From assembly GCA_024648745.1 (NCBI GenBank), contig JAHCVB010000002.1, positions 200,885-264,884 of the forward strand: a stretch of DNA of 64,000 nucleotides, in the 5' to 3' direction. Within the stretch, counting starts at the first letter, position 1. The number at the start of each line of letters is the position of its first letter. Source of the stretch: Sodalis sp. Psp. Lineage in GTDB: Bacteria > Pseudomonadota > Gammaproteobacteria > Enterobacterales > Enterobacteriaceae. Position numbers and translations under genes: made by a program. This document shows, in pieces, positions 52,967 through 64,000 of this stretch. The notes beneath the pieces were generated by a model. That model searched no databases. It was not told the DNA's origin and saw nothing but the letters and a program-made list of their open reading frames with translations.

Positions 52967-53823
52967 ATGTGCGGAAGTATCGGAATCAACAAATTTTACG
53001 CTGGTGCTGTAATGTCATGGGTAAAATGCGATAGGTACTATCATCAATATATTGAATTGCTTTTTCCTAACATATGAAAGTCAATGGACTAATTAAAGGT
53101 CTGTCTTTGAAGACAGACATATGTTAGTATTTGCCAGGTCTTAGGAATTGGTCATGTCCCATGGTAACTATTTCTTACTCAACATCGCTAGGAAAAGGCT
53201 GCGTACGTGACGAAATAAGGTAGACGGCCGTGACTGTTTAGCACAAGTCGGTGCTTCAAAAACCTTAAACACCATTAATTTTTGTTCGAATATACATATT
53301 CGTTTGTCCCACATTCCTTCATTGGTGAAATTTTAGTTCATAACGTCTGAGACGCATGAGTTAGATACTGAGTAAAAAGATCTCTTGTAAAATAAAGTCT
53401 ACCGTAAGAAATTCATAAAAATAAATATGTTAGTCGTACATTTATTATGATAGGTCAGCCGGCAGTTGGTACACTGTAAGTTGCTAATCGTAGAACTTTT
53501 TGGTAAAAGGAGTGATTAGTGGATTGATTCCACCACACACGGTCCATTCTATACTGGCCTCTGCCATGCCTAAAATTCGTTCCTCGAATGCTTACAACAT
53601 TGGCCATGATTTAACTGATCTAAGACGATTAATACAAGAAGATAATCCCGATGTAAAAAATTTAAATTCTCATTATTTAACAGTTGCTTATGTTATCCAT
53701 GATGTATAGACAGCACTGTTTATAATACTATCTAGTTAACTAGATCACTATACAATGATGGTTCTAAGGCGCTTCGAGCCTAGATCGAGATTAAAAATCT
53801 TGAAACACAAACGAAGGTAGTTG
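52967..53823 (+). pseudogene. purF: Decayed amidophosphoribosyltransferase
   Basis: The start codon and catalytic Cys2 of PurF survive (MCGSIGI), followed by LTQHR-stop-EKAA near 53170-53200 (E. coli LQHRGQDAAG). The clearest part, 53560-53706, reads NIGHDLTDLRRLIQEDNPDV (E. coli LNDLIDAVRAENPDI) and YLTVAYVIHDV. The end reads IEIKNLETQTK near 53790-53815 (NEVENLEMHNE). About 660 bp are deleted. PurF is the committed step of purine synthesis, so purines must be imported. Confidence 0.88.
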
Positions 53824-53949
53824 ATCTTTGCTAAGATGGTACAGGTAGCTTGAGCTCATGCCCGCTTTTATTTGGCGGTAAGTTATTTCTTATTCGGGAG
53901 ATCAAGCGCTCTGATTTTATCGTCTTTCTCTCTTAGCTAGAGAAGAAGT

Positions 53950-54546
53950 ATGAAACGTCTGATTGTCGGTATTAGCGGCGCCAGTGCTGCCATTTATGGC
54001 GTTCGCCTATTACAAGTGCTGAATACACTGCCGGAAATAGAAACCCATTTAGTGATGAGTCCGGCTGCGCGTCGAACTCTGACACTGGAAACGGATTTTT
54101 CCCTGAACGAGGTCCAGGAGTTGGCAGATATAGTGCATGATGCATGCGATATTGCCGCTAGTATCAGTTCGGGCTCATTCCACACAAACGGCATGGTAAT
54201 CTTGCCGTGCTCTATGAAAACTCTCTCCTGCATCGTCAATAGCTATAGCGACAGCTTGTTGACGCGTGCAGCAGATGTGGTGCTAAAAGAGCGGCGCCGT
54301 CTGGTGTTAGGGGTGCGGGAAACACCGTTGCATTTGGGACACCTGCGCATGATGACTCTAGCAGCAGAATTGGGAGCGGTAGTTATGCCGCCAGTACCTG
54401 CTTTTTATCACCGGCCTACAAAGGTCAGTGACATCATTGACCAAACGGTCAACCGTATTCTGGATCAATTTGACTTTCAGCTACCGCAAGATCTATTTCA
54501 GCGCTGGCAAGATGGATTGACGTGCATCACCACTAACCATATTTAA
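53950..54546 (+). CDS. ubiX: Flavin prenyltransferase UbiX
   Basis: UbiX attaches a dimethylallyl group to FMN to make the prenylated cofactor used by the UbiD decarboxylase in ubiquinone synthesis. The 198-residue product (E. coli 189) has the FMN-binding GISGASAAIYG at the start, then ETDFSLNEVQ, GSFHTNGMVILPCSMKTL and AADVVLKERRRLVLGVRETPLH. Following the purF fossil as in E. coli. Use of FMN and DMAPP links it to the retained riboflavin and isoprenoid genes. Confidence 0.96.
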   Translation: MKRLIVGISGASAAIYGVRLLQVLNTLPEIETHLVMSPAARRTLTLETDFSLNEVQELADIVHDACDIAASISSGSFHTNGMVILPCSMKTLSCIVNSYSDSLLTRAADVVLKERRRLVLGVRETPLHLGHLRMMTLAAELGAVVMPPVPAFYHRPTKVSDIIDQTVNRILDQFDFQLPQDLFQRWQDGLTCITTNHI

Positions 54547-55557
54547 TATATAATCGTTAATTTAATAATAAAATAAAATAATTAGTAAAATAGATTTATT
54601 ATATAATTAAAGGATGCCAGGGGATGATTGATTTAGATATCAATCTACAGTTACTCATAGAACGTGAAAAAAGCCATAATGATAACTGATATTATAGATA
54701 ATATCAGGGAAATACTGCTATAGTAATCTAATTATCATTCTCATGCTAAACTCACCACTGGCCTGGGATTTATTTTTTATCTATCTTTCACGGTACTCAA
54801 GCTACTGCTGGCTGGGTACATTCTCCCCGTGGCGGCATGTACTGTAAGATTTACCGTTATTTTCCGAAACCAATCTTCACTATAGTTAGTGGAACACATT
54901 CTACTGATTCAAGTAAGTGCCTGCACGAGAATCATCTAATGGGTTCTCTTTTTAATCTAGTGATCCGATTTAAGTGAAATCAGTACAAACTACTTCCAAC
55001 ATATCATGCACTGATTTGCGTTAATATTTTCGCACTGGAGTTAAGTTTTATACTTTGATACATACCGTGGATTTTACAGCAGCATGGGCCCATCAGGAAC
55101 CTGTACATTTCAATGCGTTTTCCTCTCCAATACTTGCCTTACTCTAAATAACAAGTCATATATCAGCGTGCAGTGCACTTGGAGCAAGTAACGAAGGTAT
55201 TGGAATGTTACTCCTATAACTCTCTAGCGAGTAAACGGACCACGCTTTCCTTTTGCTAGTCAGGAGGTGCAGTAAGGTACGTGCCCAAAAACTTCTTAAA
55301 TTGGCAGATTTATGTTACTAGGTGCCACATCATAAAGTTCTCATGTCTGAGAATCAGACACCCAGCGATCGTTTGACTCGCCTCGTTACGTCAAGCAAAA
55401 TATAGCCGCTAAATATCTGTCACTGAAACAACAGTAACATCACTGATGTGGCCGCGGGTTGTCCGGCTGAACCTGTCGCTCGTTACTAACAGCGCTTTCT
55501 CAGCGTTTACTAAAATGACGACGGCTACTGTGACTGCCATGATCTGACGTCCGCCGA
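54547..55557. other. No gene recognised
   Basis: About 1 kb between convergent ubiX and deaD. Genes that follow ubiX in E. coli (argT, hisJ) could not be recognised. The ubiX and deaD blocks are distant in E. coli, so a rearrangement join lies here; no repeat or insertion sequence marks it. Confidence 0.5.
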
Positions 55558-57249
55558 TCACCCTAAGCGTTCACCACCACGCGACTGCACTTCACCCACA
55601 AATTGCATATTCATCGGCTTATTCAAAATACGAGTACGAGTGAAGTGAGATAGGATGTCACCTGGTATCCCTTTCGGTAACTCAATAGTCGAATAAGAAG
55701 AGAATAGATTAATGTTGCCGATATAGCGACTATTAATATCCCCTTCGTTGGCGATTGCGCCGACAATGTGGCGCACTTTGACACCATCATTTCGACCCAC
55801 TTCGATACGATAAAGGTCCATTTCATTCACATTACAGTGTTTATGTTGCATCAGACGTCCTCTGCTTTCACGATGGTCAGCACTACGATCATGTAATTCT
55901 CGGCGCGGACGGCGTCCGATCACTGGATCCGGCGGAAGAATCAGCGGATGTTTTCCTTGGGCCGTTTTTAGCAAGGCAGCAGCCAGTGTTTCCATATCCA
56001 GAAGCTCTTCCACAGGCTGCAGTTTCGCCAGCAGTGCGCGATACATATCCAAATCGCTACTTTTCAGCTGGTTTTTTACTTTAGCAGCGAATTTAGCCAA
56101 ACGGTGAGTGCTTAGCACCTCGGCGGTCGGTAGCTCTACTTCCGGGATCGTGAGTTTCATGGTGCGTTCGATATTACGCAACAGACGGCGTTCACGGTTT
56201 TCTACAAACAACAAAGCGCGGCCAGTTCGACCCGCACGGCCAGTGCGACCGATACGGTGGACATAGGATTCAGAATCCATTGGAATATCGTAGTTCACTA
56301 CTAGGCTGATGCGATCGACGTCTAAGCCACGGGCAGCGACGTCAGTAGCGATCAAAATATCCAGACGGCCGTCCTTTAAACGATCCAGAGTCTGCTCGCG
56401 CAGCGCCTGATTCATATCACCGTTGAGCGCAGCACTGTTGTAACCGCTGCTCTCCAGCATTTCATCTACTTCCAACGTCGCGTTTTTGGTACGCACGAAG
56501 ATAATAGCAGCATCGAAATCTTCTACTTCCAGGAAACGCACCAACGCTTCATTCTTGCGCATACCGTAAACTGTCCAGTAGCTCTGAACGATATCGGGAC
56601 GGGTGGTTACATTGGACTGAATACGTACTTCCTGTGGCTCGTTCATGAAGCGCCGGGTAATACGACGAATTGCTTCCGGCATGGTTGCGGAGAATAGCGC
56701 GGTCTGATGTTGCGCGGGCACCTGTGCCAAAATGTTTTCCACATCTTCGATAAAACCCATTCGAAGCATTTCATCAGCTTCATCCAACACTAGTCTGCTC
56801 AGTTTAGATAGATTCAGTGTTCCTCGTTTCAGGTGGTCCAACAGGCGACCAGGAGTACCGACCACGACCTGAGGTCCTTGGAGTAGCGCGCGCAGTTGTA
56901 CGTCATAGCGCTGACCGCCATAAATAGCTACAATATTAATATTTTTCATATGCTTAGCGAAGTTAGAGCAAGCTTCTCCAACCTGTATTGCTAGTTCTCT
57001 GGTCGGAGCCAACACCAAAACCTGTGGGGCGGCCAGCTCAGGATTGATACTGTGTAGCAGTGGCAGAGAAAAGGCTGCAGTTTTGCCGCTGCCGGTTTGT
57101 GCCATTCCCAGAACATCACGCCCGGCCAACAGGTGTGGAATACAAATGGCTTGGATAGGTGATGGCTTTTCATAACCTAAATCGGTCAATGCGTGAAGGA
57201 TAGGAGTTTTTAACCCCATGTTAGCAAAAGAGGTTTCTAATTTAGACAT
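55558..57249 (-). CDS. deaD: Cold-shock DEAD-box RNA helicase DeaD/CsdA, shortened tail
   Basis: DeaD unwinds RNA in ribosome assembly and cold-shock mRNA decay. The 563-residue product has Q motif, Walker A AQTGSGKT at 50-57, PTRELA, DEAD in [21 protein letters not shown] and [11 protein letters not shown], then the dimerisation and RNA-binding DbpA-like domain. E. coli DeaD has 629 residues with a long Arg/Gly-rich tail; this protein stops at SRGGERLG, so that tail is gone. The ATG at 57249 (MSKLETSF) is chosen over one five codons upstream by homology. It heads the run deaD-nlpI(fossil)-pnp-rpsO. Confidence 0.95.
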   Translation of the reverse strand: MSKLETSFANMGLKTPILHALTDLGYEKPSPIQAICIPHLLAGRDVLGMAQTGSGKTAAFSLPLLHSINPELAAPQVLVLAPTRELAIQVGEACSNFAKHMKNINIVAIYGGQRYDVQLRALLQGPQVVVGTPGRLLDHLKRGTLNLSKLSRLVLDEADEMLRMGFIEDVENILAQVPAQHQTALFSATMPEAIRRITRRFMNEPQEVRIQSNVTTRPDIVQSYWTVYGMRKNEALVRFLEVEDFDAAIIFVRTKNATLEVDEMLESSGYNSAALNGDMNQALREQTLDRLKDGRLDILIATDVAARGLDVDRISLVVNYDIPMDSESYVHRIGRTGRAGRTGRALLFVENRERRLLRNIERTMKLTIPEVELPTAEVLSTHRLAKFAAKVKNQLKSSDLDMYRALLAKLQPVEELLDMETLAAALLKTAQGKHPLILPPDPVIGRRPRRELHDRSADHRESRGRLMQHKHCNVNEMDLYRIEVGRNDGVKVRHIVGAIANEGDINSRYIGNINLFSSYSTIELPKGIPGDILSHFTRTRILNKPMNMQFVGEVQSRGGERLG

Positions 57250-57439
57250 GTATACGTGCCTCATTTCTTGATGGCAGCCAGTCTACATACCTCATCATGA
57301 AAACTTTTATTTATTTCTCATCAAAAGTGTGAACCGGCCCAAATTGGATTTAAAACAAAAAACTTTCACCCTTACAGGCGAAAAAAGAAAATGCAGACTA
57401 CTTGAATTTTCGTCAGCTATTGGTGGCTTGATTCTGATA

Positions 57440-58300
57440 GGTCATTTTTCCCTTGAACCAATAGTATCAATTCTAACAATGCATATCGGTACTCAGTAAG
57501 GAAGGCTATGCACACTATTAGCAACAGTCAGTTTGAACAATACCGAAGCGGCATTCTTATCCCTCAAATTTAGGTAGTGTTTACCTAAATAAAAGTCAGC
57601 TCCACTAAGATATTTAGTGAGTAAAGTATTATCCCTTGCGTCTGACTTGAGGCGTTCCATTAACATTTTTCGCTACCCCAGGTAGAACTCGACAATACTC
57701 CTCCATCCCTAATTGCCATTTATTTGCTCTTAGGTAACGGCTTTGCAGCTCGTTACGCGTTTACCATCATCGATTTTTTCTCGATCAGGAAGAGCTACAG
57801 AGAAGGAAGGGATCATTTGGATCGTCACGATAAAACGCCTGAAGATCATCCTGAGCTAAATGGTAGAGTCTGCTATAACACAAGGCGATGCTAAGTCTAA
57901 ATACACGTAGTTATAAGTTGGATCAAGTTCAAGTACAAAATCAAACGTCTCATAGGCAGCATCGTAATTTCCTGCTTATGTTAAATATGCGCCAAGATAA
58001 TTAAAAACCTCTGACATATCAGGTTGGATTGCTATCACCTATGAAAATCATTGCGCGCTAATGCTCCTAACTCAAAACTATCATACAGTACTCCGCGCTC
58101 ATATAATAGCTGTGCTCATTCATCATCAGTAGAGGTTCTACTTGCTAGAATTTGCTCCCGTGCTAAAACCTCTTTCTGCAGTGTCGGTTGCAAAGAACGG
58201 CTAAAAGCTGCTTCACTAGGCAATCACGTTGCTACATCTTACTGACATTAACACCATGTAACTAACAGCGCAAATAAGACCTTATATCTCACTCCCAAAG
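57440..58300 (-). pseudogene. nlpI: Decayed lipoprotein NlpI (TPR)
   Basis: A nearly full-length nlpI fossil between deaD and pnp, as in E. coli. On the minus strand it reads LAVLCNRH, then in shifting frames [52 protein letters not shown] and PTYNYVYLD, and near the end [20 protein letters not shown] and [12 protein letters not shown]. Several stops and frameshifts occur. NlpI is an outer-membrane TPR adaptor for peptidoglycan hydrolases and the Prc protease. Confidence 0.92.
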
Positions 58301-58441
58301 AAAAACATTGAAAAACACCTTGTCCCCATCGGATTAATTAGCGTATCCCGCCCTTATGATACAAACAGCTCCTCATCGAGGAAAGAGGGTTATTGAATGC
58401 ACTAATAGTTCAGGTTATTCTTCTTCAGGCACCACTTTATC

Positions 58442-60532
58442 CTACTTGGAAGCACTAACTTCCTTGATACTCAGACGAACACGACTTTGACGATCTACTT
58501 CTAGAACTTTAACTAATACTTCTTGGCCTAGCTCTAAATAATCAGTCACTTTTTCTACACGTTTGTCGGTAATCTGGGAGATGTGAACCAGACCTTCTTT
58601 GCTACCACCAATGGCAATAAAGGCGCCAAAATCAACGATACGGGTCACTTTACCATTATAAGTGCGACCCACTTCAATTTCAGCTGTGATTTCCTCAATG
58701 CGGCGGATGGCGTGACGAGCTTTCTCGCCGTCAGTTGCCGACACTTTTACGGTACCGTCATCTTCGATCTCGATAGTGGTGCTGGTTTCTTCGGTTAGCG
58801 CGCGAATGACTGAGCCACCTTTACCAATCACATCTCTAATTTTATCGGGACCAATTTTAATCGTATGAATACGGGGTGCAAATTTTGAAATGTCGCCACG
58901 CGGCGAGCTTATTGTTCGTTCCATTACACCCAAGATATGCATACGTGCTCTCTTTGCTTGATTCAGAGCCACTTGCATGATCTCATAGGTGATACCTTCA
59001 ATTTTAATATCCATTTGCAGCGCAGTGACGCCTTCACGGCTACCGGCCACTTTAAAATCCATATCGCCAAGATGATCTTCATCACTTAAAATATCAGATA
59101 ATATTACGAAGTTATCTCCTTCTTTTACCAACCCCATAGCGATACCAGCAACAGCTGCTTTAATGGGCACCCCGGCATCCATTAGCGCTAACGAAGCACC
59201 GCACACGGAAGCCATAGAGGAAGAGCCGTTCGATTCGGTGATTTCCGATACTATACGTACAGTGTACGGAAATTCACTAGCATTGGGCATGACAGCAAGA
59301 ACACTGCGTTTTGCCAGACGGCCATGACCGATCTCGCGACGCTTCGGCGATCCCATCATGCCAGTTTCACCCACACAATATGGGGGAAAATTATAATGTA
59401 GTAAAAAACGATCTGTCCGTTCGCCTGTTAATTCATCAATATTTTGTGCATCACGCTCGGTGCCAAGGGTGGCGGTGACTAGGGCTTGTGTTTCACCACG
59501 GGTAAACAGTGCTGAACCATGGGTACGCGGCAGTACGCTAGTGCGGATGTCCAGATCGCGAATCATGTCTTTTTCACGACCGTCGATACGCGGCTCACCA
59601 CATAAAATGCGGCGACGCACTACACTCTTCTCTAGATTGCCTAGGAAATCTTTAATTTCATCTTGATCCAGAGAGCCATTCTGGTTGATCATACTTTCAA
59701 TCACCTCGGCTTTAATAGCATCAACCATATCATGGCGTTCCTGTTTTTCAGTAATGCGATACGCGTTTCTTAATCGGGGTTCCGCCAGTTCTGTGATCTG
59801 GGCTTGCAAGACGGTATTGACTGCCTGCGGCTGCCACTGCCACTTCGGCTTACCGGCTTCGACTACCAGTTGGTTGATATTGTCGATCACCACTTGCTGT
59901 TGTCCATGACCATATACTACTGCACCCAGCATCTGATCTTCGCCTAGCATCTGGGCTGCTGATTCCACCATTAACACCGCACTAGTGGTACCGACAACTA
60001 CCAAGTCCAGCCGACTATTGGCCAATTCGTCCATGGTTGGGTTCAATACATATTGGTCATTAATATAGCCCACACGAGCTGCACCGATAGGGCAGCTGAA
60101 CGGAATACCGGACAAACTCAGTGCCGCGGAAACGCCGATCATCGCCACGATATCTGGGCTGATTTTCGGGTTAACCGAGACTACGGTTGTGATCACCTGT
60201 ACTTCGTTCAAAAAACCATCAGGGAATAGCGGGCGAATGGAGCGATCAATCAGACGGGAAATCAGCGTTTCGCCTTCGCTAGGACGGCCTTCACGGCGGA
60301 AGAACCCACCAGGGAAACGACCAGCGGCATAGGTCCGTTCTTGATAGTTGACGGTTAACGAGAAAAAATTCTGTCCCGGTTTTGCTTGTTTGGCTCCAAC
60401 TACGGTAATAAATACCGCGGTGTCATCCATGCTCACCATGACTGCGGCAGTTGCCTGACGGGCCATCATACCAGTTTCAAATGTTACGGTATGTTGGCCG
60501 TATTGAAACTTGCGGACAATCGGATTTAGCAA
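58442..60532 (-). CDS. pnp: Polyribonucleotide nucleotidyltransferase (PNPase)
   Basis: PNPase degrades RNA 3'-5' by phosphorolysis and is part of the degradosome. The product has two RNase PH domains, then KH ([16 protein letters not shown]) and S1 ([22 protein letters not shown]) domains. A TTG start at 60532 (then [11 protein letters not shown]) with AAGGA upstream matches the known enteric start and gives 696 residues; upstream in-frame codons would add 18 unrelated residues. It ends at IKEVSASK, about 15 residues short of E. coli, lacking the acidic tail. A hairpin in the leader and the rpsO terminator lie upstream. Confidence 0.96.
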   Translation of the reverse strand: MLNPIVRKFQYGQHTVTFETGMMARQATAAVMVSMDDTAVFITVVGAKQAKPGQNFFSLTVNYQERTYAAGRFPGGFFRREGRPSEGETLISRLIDRSIRPLFPDGFLNEVQVITTVVSVNPKISPDIVAMIGVSAALSLSGIPFSCPIGAARVGYINDQYVLNPTMDELANSRLDLVVVGTTSAVLMVESAAQMLGEDQMLGAVVYGHGQQQVVIDNINQLVVEAGKPKWQWQPQAVNTVLQAQITELAEPRLRNAYRITEKQERHDMVDAIKAEVIESMINQNGSLDQDEIKDFLGNLEKSVVRRRILCGEPRIDGREKDMIRDLDIRTSVLPRTHGSALFTRGETQALVTATLGTERDAQNIDELTGERTDRFLLHYNFPPYCVGETGMMGSPKRREIGHGRLAKRSVLAVMPNASEFPYTVRIVSEITESNGSSSMASVCGASLALMDAGVPIKAAVAGIAMGLVKEGDNFVILSDILSDEDHLGDMDFKVAGSREGVTALQMDIKIEGITYEIMQVALNQAKRARMHILGVMERTISSPRGDISKFAPRIHTIKIGPDKIRDVIGKGGSVIRALTEETSTTIEIEDDGTVKVSATDGEKARHAIRRIEEITAEIEVGRTYNGKVTRIVDFGAFIAIGGSKEGLVHISQITDKRVEKVTDYLELGQEVLVKVLEVDRQSRVRLSIKEVSASK

Positions 60533-60613
60533 AATGATTTCCTTTTTTAAGGTGTGCAGCTCCTTCTTAAAGAAACCACCCACCATTGACTAATAACCTT
60601 CTCATTGCATCCT

Positions 60614-60638
60614 CGTGACTAATGAAAATGTAATCACG
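60614..60638 (-). promoter_or_regulatory. Hairpin in the pnp leader
   Basis: CGTGATTA and TAGTCACG (minus strand) form an 8-bp stem with one G-T pair, about 80 nt before the pnp start. In E. coli the pnp leader has stem-loops cut by RNase III in autoregulation; whether this is an equivalent is inferred from position only. Confidence 0.35.
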
Positions 60639-60740
60639 CGGATCTCAGCAACGGAAGAATTTACTTTATAATTACCACTAAAAAGGCAATTGTGCCGCCA
60701 AGATTGGTGGCGAAGCGTTGTTTAAATTATTATGAAGAAA

Positions 60741-60763
60741 GGGGCCGTAATGGCCCCTTTTTT
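60741..60763 (-). terminator. rpsO Rho-independent terminator
   Basis: GGGGCC and GGCCCC form a strong stem just downstream of rpsO. On the minus strand it is followed by TTTCTTC, while the opposite side carries a T6 run, so it could act in both directions. It sits where E. coli has the rpsO-pnp attenuating terminator. Confidence 0.8.
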
Positions 60764-60778
60764 CTGAAACCGTCTGAC

Positions 60779-61048
60779 TCAGCGACGCAGATCCAGGCGT
60801 TCAACAAGGCTAGTATAACGTGTCACATCTTTACCCTTCAGATAATCGAGCAGCTTACGACGTTGTGAAACCATGCACAGCAGACCACGACGACTATGGT
60901 GATCTTTTTTGTGTTTTGTAAAATGGCCCTGCAAATGGCTAATCCGAGCGGTTAAAAGGGCAACCTGAACTTCACTGGAACCGCTGTCTTTGGCATCGCG
61001 GCCGAAAGCAGAAATAATTTTTGATTTTACGTCAATACTTAGAGGCAT
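60779..61048 (-). CDS. rpsO: 30S ribosomal protein S15
   Basis: S15 binds 16S rRNA in the central domain. The 89-residue product has the usual enteric length, with the conserved [13 protein letters not shown] region (here [13 protein letters not shown]), [11 protein letters not shown] and RRKLLDYLK. It lies between a trace of truB and pnp. In E. coli S15 represses its own translation through a leader pseudoknot; the leader here is AT-rich and I cannot see that fold clearly. A promoter is visible at 61128-61157. Confidence 0.98.
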   Translation of the reverse strand: MPLSIDVKSKIISAFGRDAKDSGSSEVQVALLTARISHLQGHFTKHKKDHHSRRGLLCMVSQRRKLLDYLKGKDVTRYTSLVERLDLRR

Positions 61049-61127
61049 TATAATACTCCAAATTTATTGTAGTAAATATAGGTAAGTACTGATCTCTAAT
61101 TCAAACACCACTTATAAAAGCTGCGTC

Positions 61128-61157
61128 ATTCTACCCTACAGCTCGTGCCAACTGCAA
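61128..61157 (-). promoter_or_regulatory. Promoter of rpsO
   Basis: On the minus strand a -35 TTGCAG and a -10 TAGAAT are 18 bp apart, followed by GACGC. This position, between truB and rpsO, is where E. coli has the rpsO promoter. Transcription would start about 70 bp before the rpsO ATG. Confidence 0.6.
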
Positions 61158-61259
61158 GGCGATTGCATGAAAAACATGCGGTTCTACTATTTCATACGGT
61201 TTGAAATTAGTTTCTTAAGAGCGCAAGTTCGCTCATAAAAAAACACTGAACCTTCTCTT

Positions 61260-61460
61260 CAAATCAGGAACACCAGCTGGAGACGACAGCAATGTGATTG
61301 CTATCATTTCCCTAAGCCGCACCAGCGAACTCACCTACACTGGGGTTTTTCGTTGCTTCCAGAGTGCTAGTCAGCAATGACCTAAAACGTTTCTAAATTA
61401 TGCACGGTAAGATACCTGGATTACCGCTAGTGTAGGCACTGTGACAGGTATATAGCCGAC
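61260..61460 (-). pseudogene. truB: Trace of decayed tRNA pseudouridine-55 synthase
   Basis: E. coli has truB between rpsO and rbfA, but only about 530 bp separate them here. A minus-strand frame reads AYTSGNPGI (E. coli VYFKNGNPV) and another KNPSVGEFAGAA (KFIGMGEIDDEG), both from the TruB C-terminal domain. The catalytic part is gone. The match is weak, but order and position agree. Confidence 0.42.
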
Positions 61461-61576
61461 TGAGGTTGTCTCGACAACAGTTATAAATCATAAAATTTAA
61501 ATCAGTTACACCTCATACGGAACTGAGATAACTTATATCTTACCACGACCACTTAGAGATAGTCTATCAAACTTCC

Positions 61577-61984
61577 TTAAATTCCCGTTTCTTTGTTGTC
61601 TGCCTGAATTTCGCCGCGGCGCAGGCGATCGTTTTGCATTATCTGGCTTACCACATTAGCCATTCGTATTCCCTCTACCAGCGAGCTATCGTAGATAAAA
61701 GTTAATTCCGGTACCACACGCAAACGCATGGATTTTCCCAACAGGCTTCGAATAAAGCCTGATGCATCCTGCAGCGCACTGACGCTGGCCTTCACCTGTT
61801 CAGGGGTGTTATCACTCAAAAAAGTGACGAACACTTTTGTATGGGTCAGATCGCGTGAAACTCTGACGCCGGAAACCGTCACCATGCCGACTCGGGAGTC
61901 TTTGATTTCATGCTGTAGAATGATGGCAATTTCTTTTTGCATTTCTTGGGAGATACGTTTTGTACGGCTATATTCTTTTGCCAT
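61577..61984 (-). CDS. rbfA: Ribosome-binding factor A
   Basis: RbfA assists late maturation of the 30S subunit and processing of 16S rRNA. The 135-residue product (E. coli 133) is a single KH-like domain with [34 protein letters not shown] and [17 protein letters not shown]. It follows infB by 66 bp. Loss of truB downstream has not affected its frame. Confidence 0.96.
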   Translation of the reverse strand: MAKEYSRTKRISQEMQKEIAIILQHEIKDSRVGMVTVSGVRVSRDLTHTKVFVTFLSDNTPEQVKASVSALQDASGFIRSLLGKSMRLRVVPELTFIYDSSLVEGIRMANVVSQIMQNDRLRRGEIQADNKETGI

Positions 61985-62050
61985 TGTAAATTATTCTCCA
62001 GGCAAATGGCGGGGTAAACCCCTTTTGACGTGCACTACTGATAACGAGTT

Positions 62051-64000
62051 TTAGGCAAGGGTGCGTTTAATTTCGACGGTTTTGAACACTTCAATCACGT
62101 CTCCAGAGCGCACGTCGTTGTAGTTTTTTACACCGATGCCGCATTCCATGCCGTTGCGCACTTCATTAATATCATCTTTAAAGCGGCGTAACGATTCCAG
62201 TTCACCCTCATAGATCACCACATTTTCACGCAGTACACGGATCTTGTTATGACGCTTAACCACACCTTCCGTCACCATACAACCAGCGATAGCGCCGTAT
62301 TTCGCTGAACGGAACACATTGCGTACTTCTGCCAGTCCGATGATTTCCTGTTTGTATTCCGGCACTAACATGCCGCTCATCGCCTGTTTCACTTCATCAA
62401 TTAAGTCGTAGATCACCGAGTAGTAGCGTAGATCTAGATTTTCCTCCTCAATCACCCGACGGGCTGAGGTATCGGCGCGCACGTTAAAGCCCAGCAAGAT
62501 GGCATTGGATGCAGCCGCTAGTGTCGCGTCAGTTTCGGTAATACCGCCCACGCCAGAGCCGACAATTTTCACCTTTACTTCATCGCTGGACAAATTCTCC
62601 AGCGCATTGCTGATAGCTTCAGCGGAACCTTGTACATCAGATTTAAGCACAACGTTCAGCTCAGACACTCCGCCTTCAGTCATATTAGCGAACATGTTCT
62701 CCAAATTAGACTTCTGTTGGCGTGCTAACTTGACTTCGCGGAACTTACCCTGACGGTACAATGCCACTTCACGCGCTTTTTTCTCGTCACTCACTACAGT
62801 CGCTTTATCGCCAGCGGCTGGCACTCCAGACAGGCCAAGAATTGCAACCGGAATCGATGGGCCCGCAGAGACCAAATCTCGACCCACTTCGTCGCGCATG
62901 GCGCGTACACGCCCGTACTCGAAACCGCATAGAACAATATCACTACGATTCAAGGTGCCTTCGCGTACTAGCACAGTGGCAACCGGGCCACGGCCTTTGT
63001 CCAAGAAAGACTCTATGACAACCCCGCTGGCCATGCCATTGCGGATCGCTTTCAGCTCCAGTACTTCCGCCTGTAGTAAGATGGCATCTAGTAGATCGTC
63101 AATACCAGCACCAGATTTGGCAGAAACATGCACAAATTGGCTTTCGCCACCCCACTTTTCCGGGATTATACCGTATTGAATCAATTCATTCTTGATCCAC
63201 TCCGGATCCGCTTCCGGTTTATCAATCTTGTTGACCGCTACTACCACCGGCACTTTCGCCGCTTTGGCATGCTGGATGGCTTCAATGGTCTGCGGCATCA
63301 CGCCATCATCTGCTGCTACTACTAACACCACAATATCCGTAGCCTGTGCACCGCGGGCGCGCATAGCAGTAAAAGCCGCATGCCCCGGAGTATCCAGGAA
63401 AGTGATCATACCGTTATCACTTTCCACGCGGTAGGCACCAATATGCTGAGTAATACCTCCGGCTTCTCCTGCCGCCACTTTAGTAGATCGGATGTAGTCC
63501 AGCAGCGAAGTTTTACCATGGTCAGCATGGCCCATGATAGTCACCACTGGCGCGCGCGGTTCAGCCATAGCGAGACTTCTGGTATTACGATCTGACATCA
63601 CCGACTCTTCCAGTTCGTTTTCGCGACGTAGAATAACCTTATGACCCATTTCTTCAGCTATTAGCTGTGCAGTTTCCTGATCGATCACCTGGTTAATAGT
63701 AGCCATTGCACCTAATTTTATCATTACTTTGATGACTTGTGATCCTTTCACTGCCATCTTACTGGCCAACTCCGCCACAGTGATGGTTTCACCGATGACC
63801 ACATCGCGGCTCACTGTTTGCGCCGGCTTGTTAAAGCTTTGCATTAGGGTGCTTAATTTGCTCGGCTGACGCTTACTCTTGCTGCCGCGGCTTACGACAT
63901 GTACTTCTTCGCGATCGAATTTGGATTCGGACAACCGGCTAATTTTTTTCTGTTTAGTTACCTTGCCGCCGCGACTGCGACGGCGGCGTTCGCCTTCTGC
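62051..64000 (-). CDS. infB: Translation initiation factor IF-2 (5' end beyond the window)
   Basis: IF-2 is the GTPase that brings initiator tRNA to the ribosome. About 650 C-terminal residues are in the window; the frame stays open to the right edge, so the gene is cut there (E. coli 890 residues). An ATG at 63934 is internal. The conserved region begins with the basic [10 protein letters not shown] stretch, then the IF2_N part, the G domain ([12 protein letters not shown]), and domains II-IV to the end. The P-loop reads GHADHGKT instead of GHVDHGKT. It lies upstream of rbfA, as in E. coli. Confidence 0.97.
   Translation of the reverse strand, partial: AEGERRRRSRGGKVTKQKKISRLSESKFDREEVHVVSRGSKSKRQPSKLSTLMQSFNKPAQTVSRDVVIGETITVAELASKMAVKGSQVIKVMIKLGAMATINQVIDQETAQLIAEEMGHKVILRRENELEESVMSDRNTRSLAMAEPRAPVVTIMGHADHGKTSLLDYIRSTKVAAGEAGGITQHIGAYRVESDNGMITFLDTPGHAAFTAMRARGAQATDIVVLVVAADDGVMPQTIEAIQHAKAAKVPVVVAVNKIDKPEADPEWIKNELIQYGIIPEKWGGESQFVHVSAKSGAGIDDLLDAILLQAEVLELKAIRNGMASGVVIESFLDKGRGPVATVLVREGTLNRSDIVLCGFEYGRVRAMRDEVGRDLVSAGPSIPVAILGLSGVPAAGDKATVVSDEKKAREVALYRQGKFREVKLARQQKSNLENMFANMTEGGVSELNVVLKSDVQGSAEAISNALENLSSDEVKVKIVGSGVGGITETDATLAAASNAILLGFNVRADTSARRVIEEENLDLRYYSVIYDLIDEVKQAMSGMLVPEYKQEIIGLAEVRNVFRSAKYGAIAGCMVTEGVVKRHNKIRVLRENVVIYEGELESLRRFKDDINEVRNGMECGIGVKNYNDVRSGDVIEVFKTVEIKRTLA

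Noticed and set aside
53500..53709. 69-codon open frame after cvpA
   Set aside because: Its second half is the C-terminal part of purF, so it is a fragment of that pseudogene and not a gene.

Overview
The window looks like a chromosome segment from an Enterobacterales (gammaproteobacterial) symbiont in mid-stage genome reduction, of the kind seen in Sodalis-allied insect endosymbionts. The genus cannot be fixed from this sequence. Intact proteins resemble E. coli homologues closely and sit in E. coli-like order. Between them lie long AT-richer stretches in which I could still read, by eye, frameshifted and stop-riddled remains of the genes E. coli carries at the same places. I saw no insertion sequence, phage, CRISPR array, toxin-antitoxin pair or transferred cassette.

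Layout. 1-2.98 kb: nadE, a ClpP-like protease gene and tRNA-Pro(CGG). 3.3-7.1 kb: pssA, then decayed pat and probably yfiP. 7.5-13.7 kb: yafD, decayed mltD, gloB, yafS, rnhA, dnaQ, gmhA, decayed yafJ. 14.3-17.2 kb: decayed uvrC, pgsA, tRNA-Cys, tRNA-Leu (the tRNA-Gly found here in E. coli is gone). 17.3-33.8 kb: yajR, decayed panE and yajL, thiI, decayed xseB, ispA, dxs, pgpA, thiL, nusB, ribE, ribD, decayed nrdR, secF, secD, yajC, decayed tgt and queA. 33.8-40.5 kb: a 2-Cys peroxiredoxin, aroL, a short MgtE-type Mg2+ transporter, proS, tRNA-Arg(CCT). 41-54.5 kb: mlaA, aroC, fabB, pdxB, truA, accD, folC, dedD, cvpA, ubiX, with decayed prmB (tentative), mnmC, usg, dedA and purF between them. 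55.5-64 kb: deaD, decayed nlpI, pnp, rpsO, a trace of truB, rbfA, and infB running off the right edge.

Retained functions: precursors and cofactors (NAD, riboflavin, thiamine phosphate, isoprenoids, PLP, folate, ubiquinone, chorismate), fatty acid and phospholipid synthesis, Sec export, LPS heptose, outer-membrane lipid asymmetry, translation and RNA decay. Lost functions: nucleotide excision repair (uvrC), de novo purines (purF), queuosine (tgt, queA), pantothenate reduction (panE), several tRNA and protein modification enzymes, protein acetylation (pat), ribonucleotide reductase control (nrdR) and peptidoglycan remodelling (mltD, nlpI). Retention is therefore biosynthetic and informational, while repair, modification and regulation are eroding.

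I found no clear new biological system. The best leads are a FabR-type palindrome placed exactly in the spacer of the fabB promoter, a yafD reading frame that runs through its own apparent terminator, a Val-to-Ala change in the IF2 P-loop, several perfect hairpins in gene-free DNA, and the fossil gene order itself.
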